Shown here one piece after another: positions 46,245 to 56,626 of a stretch of 64,000 bases of DNA. The stretch comes from Ciona savignyi (Eukaryota > Chordata > Ascidiacea > Phlebobranchia > Cionidae). The stretch spans positions 2,229,682 to 2,293,681 of the forward strand of contig CH003313.1 of NCBI GenBank assembly GCA_000149265.1, written 5' to 3'. The translations under genes and the position numbers were made by a program. The first letter of the stretch is position 1. Every line of letters begins with the position of its first letter. Under the pieces are notes generated by a model. The model was not told where the DNA came from, ran no database searches, and saw nothing but the letters and a program-made list of their open reading frames with translations.

Positions 46245-49200
46245 TTAATCCGTCCCTGCTCCAGATAACATAACTTTAAATTTGTATCTTCTTACCAATT
46301 TCCTTTTGATTAACTTGCAGCGAACTTTCAGTAAGTAGAGTTTTGATTGTCGAACTATAGAATTTTCGGTGCATGCGAAACAGTCTGCATCTTGCCCAGT
46401 AGCAGTTCTTCGTCGTAAAATTATTCGCATAAAGTTTCGTAAAAGTTTCATAACCATATGTGGATGTGGTATCAAGTTCATTGGCGGAGGACGTATCGCT
46501 TCCCTACGAATGTATCGAATCCACATTTCGGTTCGGTGGAATTTCCATTCAGTTTCTTCGTTTTCGCTTGTTTTCTCATACGACCTTGACATCATGGCTA
46601 TAAGCATGTTCAGTATTACGATTATAGCAATAGCGTGGTAGACTGCTAGAAGTAACCGACCGATTGCTTCAGTGAAACCGTGTTGGTTTGATAACGACAT
46701 ATGACCGAGGTCAATATGGCCGAACAACGCCCAGAATAGAGTTTGAAGGGAAGGCCATATTCCACCAAACAGTATGGTAGATTTTATGCATGTTTGATCC
46801 ACTGTGTTATTAGGTCCAAATGAACACAGTATCGTCTTTCCCTTCGGGGTTCCGTAAACCCAATATAATTCGCTTAGTCCAAGCGCAAAGGCAACCATTA
46901 CGAGGCAAAATATAAGAAGAAATCGCACAACATCGCCCATCATTCGTGTTAACGTCACCTGCAGAGGTCCGAGTCTTCTATTCGCTCTTGTCAGGTTAAG
47001 AAGCCTCAGAAACACAAACACGTATGCCCATGCAATTACGCCATCTGCAAGCATTCTTGGTTCAAAGGAACTGGGCACAGGACTGGTCGCATTAACTTTG
47101 TACAGAGCTTCATATGTTGTTCGTTTGCTATAATCAAGACCCCTGTTGGTTAAATGGTACAAGTTGTCGTGACTTGTAATTTATGAATAATGGATTTTTA
47201 GAATCAGGTTTATTGCTGGCATAGTCCGATTGATTAGCTTTATGGGTTAGTGCGTCAGTTTTCAGATTTGAAACTAGTTGCTAGCTGGTCGGCTGTGTCC
47301 TTGCGCAAGGCAGTCAACCGACGTTTCCTGAACCCAGTGGATTAATGGGTTTTACTAAATTAAAGGAACGTTTGAATCATACAAAACACACTGCAATAGC
47401 TCCGCTAACCCGATGGTGCACATGAGGTGATCTGTCTTCCCAATTGCGTAAATATTCCAATTTTACAAAACTTCAATATTTGTTCAAAAACTCAAAATGT
47501 AGTGCAAAACTTATACCGATTTGCTTCAAATAAAAGCTAATCGTTTCATTTTTTAATGTCAAAATGCCTTAATCCGAATGTTATGATGACTAAGGCGGTC
47601 GTGCATTTAATTCACAAGGAACTGATTGACAAGCCGTAAGAACCAAGGAAAGCGAACAGTCTATCATCAGCATTGCGCTGTAATTTCGACCCGATTCGCA
47701 GCGAAGCGTTAATGCTAAAATGCCATCATCCTTGGTGGAAATGACTAAGTCTGCTTTGCATTTAATTCACTTAATCATAGATATTCTAACCTGAAGATGA
47801 TAACAACTGATAAAAAAATAAGTGCCAATAGATCGATGTGGTTCCATTGATCTCTGAAATAATCTTTCCATCCTCTGTGATATAATTCTTCAAATTCCTG
47901 AACCCACATCCCAATGATCCATAGCAGGGCGACCCACTCCAAATTGGTCGGCTCGCAACCTGTAAGATAAGAGATTTGTCCGACCGATTTGTTTGGTGTA
48001 TTAGTGTGACACCTTTCAGCCGAAGGGTTGCAGCTTCTAAGCTGGTCAATAGCGAGTCGGTTGTGTCCTTGGGTCAAGAAGCTTAACGTACATTGCCTGA
48101 ACCCAGTGTATTAATGGGTTCCACCAAATTAAAGGAACGTGTAAATCATACGAAACACACTTCAATAGCTCCGGCAACCCGACGGTGGGCCTGGGGTAAT
48201 CTGTCAATTGCAAGTGTGTTAACCCCCTTGGTTTTCCCATTTACAAAAACAACCTATCCTATCCTATTAAACGGTCATTTTTGAATCCATTTAATGTAGG
48301 CGGATTATGTTTTGCAGTCGACTTATTATATAATTTTTGTCATATGACACAAATCGTATACATTGCCACTAAGATTTCCACACTTTAACATCTATATAAT
48401 CTGAGTATTAAACCACAAAGCCGAAAGTAGCAAAATACAACAACATGCATAAAAATACCAAAATAGTTCTTGTTTGCATCCTTTGTGACCAGATTCACGA
48501 ACACAATCGTAACAAACGTGAGATCCGAGGCCATGTGGCAATCGAATGAGACAACTGGAGACAATATAAGACCTGGGATGTAAAATTAGAAGCTAAATTA
48601 TGTCGAAGCATAGACTACATCGGAAACCCGTGTGCCAGCATGTGTGACCGAATGGTTAGCTCGACCAATTCATATACAGCATGTTTGGCCGAATGGTTAT
48701 AGCTCGACCGATTCATCATGAGCTAAAATACATTTCAGTTATGTACTTACTCCCAGCCGGTGTTTTTGGTACTATGATGTTTAAAAGTGATAGTATTGGA
48801 AATAGAAATCCAACAAAACATCGCATCATGAAATTTCCGACACTTGAGGACTCTGTAAGGTGAGGTGTATTCCGAGACCTCGTGTAAGCCAATGCAAGCT
48901 GAAATTAATACGTTGGAACTTTATGGCCACAATATTCATTTGATTGGCTAGTATGTGAATTATTTGTGGATATTAGTTTAGTTTATTCAATTTTAGTTTA
49001 GTTTATTCAATTAAATTTCGGCAAACGAATCAAATCACGACACAGCAACAGGAAAAAAAATAAAAACGAACAGTCGTTAAAATATTTCATTTAAAAGAAA
49101 GTGTATATATATATAACTAAAATAATACAGCGGACGTGCCGTCAAACCTAGGTGAAAACAATACTATTGAAGCAAATATTATTTAAAAACGATATTGTAT

Positions 49201-52200
49201 ACAAAATTGTTAAGTCCGCTGTACAGTCTTGCGTTTATTTTGGACCTCAGGAATTTGTAATCTGAAACGTCTTTATAGTTATAAAATATAAATCTTAATG
49301 ACAACCTGTGAATAACGGTGAGTTACGACTTTAACCAAGCGATGTTCATTGGCGTCTTCAAGAAGTTCCATTTTACATTGCATTTCTTTCCAGTAATAAG
49401 ATAAATATTTGCTGGACATTTCGTTTTGGCCGCAACTTTGGTATTTGTATTGAAATAAATCCGCAAGTTCGTCTGATGATCGAATCTGGACACCAAATGT
49501 GATATTTATATTAGACCGATTAGTCTGCGGTGGGTTAGTGCGTTGCCTTTTAACCGAAGGGTTGCAGGTTCGATGGTTTGAAACTGGTCGCTGGCTATTC
49601 GGTTGTGTCCTTGGGCAAGGCATTTAACAGACATTGCCTGAACTCGGCAGAATAATGGGTTCTACTAAATTAAAGGAACGTGTGAATTACATAACGCACA
49701 CTACAATAGCTTCGGCAACCCGAAGGTGAGCGCGAGGTGATCTGATGATTGTCCGTGTGATAACCTCCTTGCGTTTTCCCATTCACGGGGATAATATTCT
49801 ATCCAATCCCATCCAAAAATATTTCTGAAAAATAGGATTGATTGTTTCATAAAGAAATAGAAAATCGCATCTCTATAAGATACTTAGTCTTATTCCTTCA
49901 TAGGACGACGTCGTTTTATCTTCATCAAACAAACTTACTTTTTTGAGTGTGTTATTCAAATCTACTAAATCAATGCAACATATAGAAGAATAAATAGTCG
50001 ATTTAAGCTACAACCTACACAACTATCTTTATTAGGATGGATCGTATTTCATTCCCGTGAGTGGGAATACGTAAAGTGAGTTATAAGGGTTGCCACGCAC
50101 CCTCCGCCTGATTACCAGCGGTGTTGAGAATTATGCAAATGTTGAGATTTATTCAATTTAAGCAAAACCAATCAATTCTCTTGGTTTTACCGATGTCCGC
50201 TTATAGCAGTGCTATTGGTTTAACCCAAGGATAGGATCGTTTGGTCAGCGGCTAGTATCGATACGGCAACCTTTCGGCTGTGTCAACATGCCGACTAACG
50301 ATTAAGCTAGCCGTATACATTTGGCGTAGTCAAGGGGTCGGCAACTTCTTCATTTTTCTGATGCGGCTCTTTTTAATTTTACTTTACTGAGCGCTTCTAA
50401 GTTTAATACTCATGCATAAGTGAAACAGACTGAAAAACACTCGTGTCTTTATCTCACACAGTTTCGTTTTCCTTAAATGCGATCATATTAGTTTTGCGGC
50501 TTTTATTGATTTAGGTGGAATATTGGTTAAACTGGAAGTACAAAACGTTTCCAACCCCCTGCCTTAGGCTATGCCTTACCTGGTCCATCAAACTGCACAT
50601 ATAATCTTCCGTCTGTCTTTCCAGTTGTTTATAGAAATTGGCATACTCGTATTCTACTTGTGCCTGTCTCCGAAGATCCTTTATATGGTCGATACAGTAT
50701 TGCATGGGGTCTATGTCCATCATCTAAAGATAACGGATTTGGAGTGAGATTATTGTGTTTTAGCAGGATGAATAATCGTTTAGACCAGCTTTATTATTAG
50801 AATAAAGAGAATCAGACTAACTTTAAAAAGTGATACAAAGCGTGTTTGGCGAAAAATAATTATGTTCGCAATATCATGTATTATAGAATATGAAAGGATA
50901 TTCATTTTTACCTCGTGAATAGAAAAACGCAAGAGGCGTTAACACACGGGCAATCGTCAGATCACCTCGCCCCCAACGTCGGGTTCACGAAGCTATTGCA
51001 GTGTGTTGTGTATGATTCACACGTTTCTTCAATTTGATAAAACCCATCAATTACAACCGACTCGCTAGCGACCAGTTTCGAACCTACAATACTATTTATT
51101 TCCTTACCTCACATAGCAGAGTGATATAAGCTGGACTTGACTTGCCGCTGCAGCCCAATTGCACTTTAGTGGCTGATTCAAAAGCCGTGTGAAATCGGTC
51201 ACCTTGCTGCACGTCATTCTAGTTGTAATTAAATTACGTTTAGTTCATCAGAGTTAGGCAATATCCATTAAGTAGTGACTTACACACACCAAACCCTTTA
51301 TATATAAAAAAAATATCCACTACAATGCAAAATATTGTGTTGTTTTACTTGAAAGTAATTGAAAAAATAAACAAAACTATATACACCATTTAAAATATAG
51401 GGAATGTGTTGAAGGTTATTTTACAAAGGGTACAGTCTAAATGCAATTATATACGTTGTGGGGAAGTTTATTGATTAGTTTAGGTACGGAGTTACTGGCT
51501 TGTTGAATGTAAGTAGCATATGGAGCGATGGGACGTAAAAAATCTAACAGCGAAAAGACGGCAACCTACAAAAAAACATGTATGAACTTTTAAAGCAAAC
51601 GCAAATAACTGAATCATTCCCTTTGAAGGGGGCCTGTGCTCGTTCGAATCCCCTATCTGTGCTCACACACGTTTACGCCGAAGTATTTTCGGTATTTGGG
51701 GGAATTCCCTAGAGCTAATCATTACATTAGTGCGTTTGTATCTATATCTAGACCCGATTACCAAGCATTTTTTCAGTTCCAGTGTCGTGATTTGCTTCAT
51801 TTGTAATTATTTAATATTAAGGCAAAAAATTAAACTAAACTAGCATTTCTTAAAGTTCTTTATCCTAATCGACCATAATAATAATAAACAAACCCGATAA
51901 AACAGCATTAGAAAGTATCACCTGCAATTCCCGATGGCCGGATTTGAACAGCAATTTGATTATTTCATAATTGTTCATACGAGCAGCTAAAAGCATTGGA
52001 GTTGTGCCAGAAGGAAAGTAAGGATTGTCATCCAGGATGATAGCATCTACTGACCGACGGTTTTCAAGAATCACTTCCACCACTGGGACATAACCGAGCC
52101 GAATAGCGTGGAAGAGACAGTCACCAAAGTGGACCTTTATACACATACCGTTGATTAATATTAAATTGGTTTAGTGTGGTGCAATGTAGTATATATATAT

Positions 52201-55105
52201 ATATACACTAATATCTCAGTGGGGTGACCTTTTTATCGAAAGGTTGCAGATTCGATACTGGTCGCTAGCTAATCGGTTGTGTTCTTTGTGGTAAGGCACA
52301 CAACGTACATTGCACGGACCCAGGGCAAAGATGGGTTGCACCAAATTAAAGTAACGTATCAATCATACACAACATACTGCAATAGTTCTGGTAACCGGCG
52401 GTGGGCGCGAGGTGATCTGACGATTGCCCGTGTGTTCACACCCTTGGTTTTTTCCACTCACGGGGATAAACATGAATATCCTATCATGTCCTTTTGTAAC
52501 CTGATGGTTAGACCAATGTTATTACAGATTCTGCGTTATCAAGAACTAATTAAAATGTGTATATTATTCTCTATACCATATAGGGGTCGGCAAGAGACAT
52601 TTTAACCGATATTTCACAAAATAAAAATTACTAGGAGCCACAAAAACAATAATATATTTTTTTAATAAAAGGAAAACGACAGAGTGTTCTTCTGTTCACT
52701 TGTGCATACATATTAAACTTATTAGCGCTACAGTGGCAATACAATTAATAGAGCCGCATCAGAAGAATGAAAGCCGCATGTTGCCGACCCCTTTTCTCTG
52801 CAATATAATACAGGTAAATACCTTGTTTTTAATAAGTAGTTCACACATATCCGGATCTTTGTTTTCAACAGCGATCCTAAGTGCCGATCTTTCATTCTGA
52901 TCGACGCAGTTCTTTTTAAAACCATGTCTTCGATCGACTCGTACTATTGCAAGCAGAGCTTTCACTTCTCGAAGTGAACGTCTCCCGACCGCCTCCAAGT
53001 AATATGTATTGATGTTTTGTGGCCTATGTGAAAGTAAACATAGTATGTGTGGCACCTCTAATATAATTTAAATTTGTTTTAATTCATGTCTAAAATATTT
53101 TATACTTTAAACGTCGTTGTTTTGCTTTTGATGCTTTTCTCACGTGTTTTATTACTTTTTACGTAATTATCACCTGTACGGGCCTTTGTATTTTTGCCGT
53201 TTAAATCATTAACATAGTTGTTCCACCTAATTCCCCACAGTTAGTAAAACGTGCACATGTGAAACGTCTGGCACGTAAACTTTTCGCACCTTGTAAATTC
53301 TCTATATTCTGGAAATTTAGATAACCTACAATAACGTACTTAAGATACCTTGCGTCATGCTGTATAATGTACCTTAGACTATACAACTGGCGTCATGCTG
53401 AATGACGTACTAAGTAACTTGAGTCGCAAATAAACCGTATATATATTGAATGAGACGCAGAATACAACCTAAACTGAATCAAGAGTTATAGACTTCGAGT
53501 GTAAGATCAAGACTTTATAAATCGTGGCTACCATAACATTTGGTGGGCGTTCTGTGGAAACTAGACATTCTGCTACGCAGCTCGCAAGATACCGTAAGGC
53601 AGCCGCCTAAAGAAGCCTAGCCAACTTCAAGCAACCAGCTTGTAAAAAGCGCAAGTCCACATATGTATGTTGTATCCCAGTTAATGAAAACAGAGAGAGA
53701 GAGAGTTATAGCTAACGACCAGTTTCGAATATGTATGATTTAGACGTTCCTACAATATAGTAGAAACCATTAATCCGCTGAGTTTAGTCAATGCCTGTGC
53801 CTGGCCAAAGACACAGCTGATCAGCATGCGACCAGTTTCGAATCTGAAACCCTTCGCCTATAAGGCAACGCACTTCTGCAATTATTAATCCAATCTGTTT
53901 TGAACTAAGGATTGAATTAGTCAGCCCGACAAATCGTCCAACCAAATCTTTCCTAAAAAGTGTTTTGTTGAGTATTTTTGAGTAAATAAAACAACTCGCC
54001 GTGTGAAAGTACCGAATGAAGGTTATTTCCGTTATCACAATGACTACACTCACGGTGTAAGGCTCGCCAACGCGTTCCGAACTTTCCATCCGGCACTCAG
54101 AACATTACGTGACTCCCCTCCCATACGTTGCAACACTGGACTTTGTTTGGAAGAAAACGATTTTGAAAGACGACGTTTCGTGGATTGACAGAAAGTCTCA
54201 TTAATATCTCCTATAAATAAAATGAGTTATTCATCTAATCAAACAGACATACTTAAAACCCATACCGCTTGACCGGCTGGTTCTTATCGTCTTCGGCCTG
54301 ATTTTAATGCTGCGGTTTACGTCTATACAGACTCCATCTGATTCCATTGTCAAAGGATAATCAGGGAAAGCTTCCAAATTTGAACTTGGTAGCTTTCTGC
54401 ACCATCGTTTTCTCCTGGGATAGTCCGGTACGACTATGGATTCATCATCCGAACTTTCCGCTAAAACTGTAGAAAGAAGAAAACAAGATTAGACATCCAA
54501 ACTTGCCTAAATATGAGATTTGCGCAAATTAGAAAATTAATTATTTTAACACAATCAAACCAAGTTTCATAATATAAAAATGAGGATAAATGTAAATTTA
54601 TGTTAAAACAAGAACGCGAGTGTCTTGTAATATTACAGATCCGGCCGATTAGCATTGGGAGTTAGTATGTCGGCTTTCAGCTAAATCCAATGGAATAATG
54701 CGTTCTACCAAATCGAAGGAAGGTCTCAATCATACACAGCACACTGCAATAGCTCCGGTAACGTAACGGTGGGCGCGAGGTTTTCTTACAATTGCCCGTA
54801 TGTGTTAAAGCCCCTTTCTTCGTTAACGGGAATAAACATAAATATCCATCCTATCCTGTTCACACATAGACCTCTTTCACACACTGTATTATTATTAACT
54901 TACCATGTTTTGTAAGTCGTCGTCCTGACGTTTCAACCATATACATCTTATTATCTTCAATTGATTTTTTACTTCTCCTACTTTTTTTAGTCTTTTTCCG
55001 ATAAAACTGTTTAAACTTGTCGGAAAAACTCTGGTTCGTTGATCTACTGATAACTTTACTATCTAAATCGTTCGTAGTAAAGCCTGCTGCTCGATTATTG
55101 TCCAT
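46245..55105 (-). CDS. TRPC-family cation channel
   Basis: A receptor-operated, Ca2+-permeable plasma-membrane channel of the TRPC type. Twelve exons in coding order: 55105-54904, 54466-54266, 54135-54054, 53023-52822, 52134-51922, 51206-51108, 50723-50580, 49485-49306, 48898-48751, 48572-48459, 47959-47791 and 47172-46245. They sum to 2682 nt, giving 893 aa. A basic, disordered N-terminus of about 160 residues precedes ankyrin-like repeats (about 162-300: YYLEAVGRRSLREVKALL, GDCLFHAIRLGYVPVVEVIL, MLLAARMNNYEIIKLL). The first membrane segment is near 469-484, the pore helix LFWALFGHIDL at 730-740, and the last helix contains VILNMLIAMM. The TRP-domain start EWKFHR is at 793, followed by RPPPMNLIPHP, as in TRPC. 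LGPLQVTL before S5 is also TRPC-type. Cys701 and Cys713 in the pore turret could pair. The start is the first ATG; an upstream in-frame stop lies just before the TTG at 55153. The TRPC subtype is not assigned. Confidence 0.95.
47223..47438 (+). mobile_element. tRNA-headed SINE (family A), 3' truncated
   Basis: Head TAGTCCGATTGATTAGC with part of the anticodon region missing; stops after GAGGTGATCTG. Antisense in the TRPC intron between exons 11 and 12. Confidence 0.8.
47979..48266 (+). mobile_element. tRNA-headed SINE (family A), full length
   Basis: Begins TGTCCGACCGATTTGTTTGG 20 bases from TRPC exon 11, so it abuts that exon's polypyrimidine tract. The AACATGAATATC part of the tail is deleted but the CCTATCCTATCC end remains. 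Confidence 0.9.
48640..48722 (+). mobile_element. tRNA-Ser/Leu-like element, two A-box units (family B)
   Basis: Two closely spaced units, GTGTGACCGAATGGTTAGCT and TGTTTGGCCGAATGGTTATA, each followed by CTCGACC(A/G)ATTCAT. Only the 5' tRNA-like part is present. It lies in the TRPC intron between exons 9 and 10. Confidence 0.55.
48960..49155 (+). repeat. GACAGTCGTT-type interspersed repeat
   Basis: Contains AAATTTCGGCAAACGAATCA, the 14-base core variant AACGAACAGTCGTT at 49065-49078, and GACGTGCCGTCAAACC. A doubled TTAGTTTAGTTTATTCAATT lies at its left end. Confidence 0.65.
49511..49810 (+). mobile_element. tRNA-headed SINE (family A), full length
   Basis: Starts AGACCGATTAGTCTGCGGTG 26 bases from TRPC exon 8, antisense. 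The B-box region is duplicated (GGTTCGATGGTTTGAAACTGG). Confidence 0.9.
50331..50561. mobile_element. hAT-like MITE beside TRPC exon 7
   Basis: Starts CAAGGGGTCGGCAACTTC and ends GTTTCCAACCCCCTG. The interior CATGCATAAGTGAAACAGAC and CACTCGTGTCTTTATCTCAC match the element at 2857-3113. It ends 18 bases from the exon 7 boundary at 50580, inside the donor-side intron. Confidence 0.75.
50894..51095 (-). mobile_element. tRNA-headed SINE (family A), head truncated
   Basis: Minus-strand copy (AAAGGATATTCATTTTTACC to CGACCAGTTTCGAACCTACA on the + strand) ending 13 bases from TRPC exon 6. Sense to the gene. Confidence 0.85.
52190..52205. repeat. TA dinucleotide microsatellite
   Basis: About eight TA units in the TRPC intron next to a SINE start. 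Confidence 0.8.
52209..52485 (+). mobile_element. tRNA-headed SINE (family A)
   Basis: Antisense in the TRPC intron between exons 4 and 5. Head AATATCTCAGTGGGGTGACC, body GCTAGCTAATCGGTTGTG, tail GGGATAAACATGAATATCC. Confidence 0.88.
52581..52792. mobile_element. hAT-like MITE beside TRPC exon 4
   Basis: Ends TAGGGGTCGGCAAGAGAC and GCATGTTGCCGACCCCTT form an inverted pair. GAGCCGCATCAGAAGAATGA is typical of this family's sub-terminal sequence. It ends 30 bases from the exon 4 boundary at 52822. Confidence 0.7.
53330..53545 (+). other. Possible LTR remnant
   Basis: Sequence with a promoter-to-poly(A) look: GTCGCAAATAAACCGTATAT, GAATGAGACGCAGAATACAA, then CATAACATTTGGTGGGCGTT, similar to an LTR end followed by a primer-binding site. 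TGCGTCATGCTG and GGCGTCATGCTG are repeated nearby. There is no second LTR or coding domain, so this is weak. Confidence 0.3.
53703..53875 (-). mobile_element. SINE (family A), 5' portion
   Basis: Minus-strand fragment from ATGATTTAGACGTTCCTACA to AACCCTTCGCCTATAAGGC, preceded by an AGAGAGAGAGAG run at 53691-53704. Lies in the TRPC intron between exons 3 and 4. Confidence 0.65.
54640..54860 (+). mobile_element. tRNA-headed SINE (family A), internal deletion
   Basis: Head GATCCGGCCGATTAGCATTG joined directly to the AATCCAATGGAATAATGCG block; the B box and TTGTGTCC segment are missing. Ends GGGAATAAACATAAATATCC, 45 bases from TRPC exon 1. Confidence 0.8.
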
Positions 55106-56608
55106 AATTAAAGTTCTCTGTGTTCTAGCTTTTCTTTTAAGCGTTTCGGTCAAATTTCACTTTATTCGTACAAATATTTATAAAAGAGTCCAGTACATCA
55201 AGTAGCCAATCTTTCATGTTTAAACTAATTTATGACATCGAAACTTTATCGGCTTGCCTATTATGACCTCACGTCCGAATCGTGAAAATATTCAACGAGA
55301 ATCATAGTCATTTTGCGCGTAAATACAACACAAAAATAATAAGATTGTCGCAATGACATTACGCATAAAACGTGCGGATGAATTTTAACTACAATCCCCA
55401 GACACATATAACTATAAATAGAATTAAAATTGTTTTAAAAAAGTTGTTATGTATCACTTAAATAATAATAATAACTATATGAATATCACAATAAACACAC
55501 TACATTTGCAGTTATTCCCCGTTTGGTATTTTTAAATGTTATACGCACATAAGAGCAGCACAACGAATATTGGCTTTTACCATTATAAAAAAACTTGGAA
55601 AAATCTTCGGAAGACCAAACTTTTGTAACAACTTTTCGCAAAATTTTACAGCTAATATTCTAATCACGTTGTTACTACTGTTATGTGTGAACAGTTGCAA
55701 ATTATTCAGATACCTTATAATCAACGGCATTCCAAATTTGGTATTTGGAACATCATGCTGTAATTTAGTTATGACGGTCACGAACATTCGAAACTTAAGT
55801 CAAAATGTGAAAATTTTTTAAGGCTTTAACCATTAAACTAAGGAATCACTAAATGTACTTCTTTAATTCCAGGTTTTACGGCCACGTATGTTTTTTTCTT
55901 TTGTCATATCGTGTTAACAACTGACTTGTTTAAACGGCAGATTTTCGATTTTCCTGATTTTTTTAACCTTACTATTTTCCACAATAATGTACAGAAGGAG
56001 AAAAAATCAAACTAAACTAGGATAAGAAAGGATATTTATGTTTATTCCTGTAAATGAACAAACGCATGGGGGTTAACACACGGGCAATCGTCAGATCACC
56101 TCCCGCCCTCGGGAGCTATTGCACTGTGTTGTAAATAATTCACACGTTCCTTCAATTCAGTAAAGCCCATTAATCTACTGGGTTCAGGTAATGTCCGATA
56201 AGTGCCTTGTCCAAGGACACAACAGAACTAGCGATCAATTTCGAACCTGCAAACTTCAGGTTGTTAAGCGTCGCACAAAACCACCAGCCTAACCGGTCGG
56301 ATTTTACTCACTTCTTTCAATGCTCAATAAATATTGAAAAATTTAGGCCTAACTGCTAAATTTCCTTTTTTTAATGTCAAGTTTAACCGCCACGTCTGTT
56401 TTTTTTGTCATATCGTGCAAACAACGAGAAACCAACGATCAGCTGCACAGTTGCGTAACTAAATGAATAACGCGACGACAAAAATACCGACTTATACAAT
56501 AACGTCCTAGCGACAAGCCCATCATGGATTCGAAACTTAGTACAAAAATCCAATAATCAACCAATCTCGGCATCGCTGAAGTAACGAATCTTGTTTAATA
56601 TAGTGATA
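55106..56608. other. Intergenic TRPC/COX10 region
   Basis: Upstream of TRPC and downstream of COX10 (same strand). No gene is supported; the frames at 55539-55821 are short and lack a domain. It contains an inverted SINE and a degraded tRNA-Ser/Leu-like unit with GGATTCGAAACTTAG at about 56525-56540. Confidence 0.55.
56021..56306 (-). mobile_element. tRNA-headed SINE (family A), nearly full length
   Basis: Minus-oriented copy: AGGATAAGAAAGGATATTTA at the tail end to AACCGGTCGGATTTTACTC at the head end on the + strand. The interval is non-coding. Confidence 0.88.
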
Positions 56609-56614
56609 TTTATT
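56609..56614 (-). promoter_or_regulatory. Poly(A) signal for COX10
   Basis: TTTATT on the + strand, 13 bases past the COX10 stop (56627-56629), implying a very short 3' UTR. Confidence 0.5.
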
Positions 56615-56626
56615 AAAACAAATAAT

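Noticed and set aside
46245-47162. TRPM channel as first reading of the large minus-strand ORF
   Set aside because: The EWKF-type TRP domain, the following PPPMNLIPHP, LGPLQ before S5 and the upstream ankyrin-like exons fit TRPC and not TRPM.
48681-48863. Plus-strand 60-aa ORF
   Set aside because: It is antisense to TRPC exon 9, which encodes the first membrane segment.
54003-54188. Plus-strand 61-aa ORF
   Set aside because: The minus strand holds TRPC exon 3 (54135-54054), with correct splice sites and phase.
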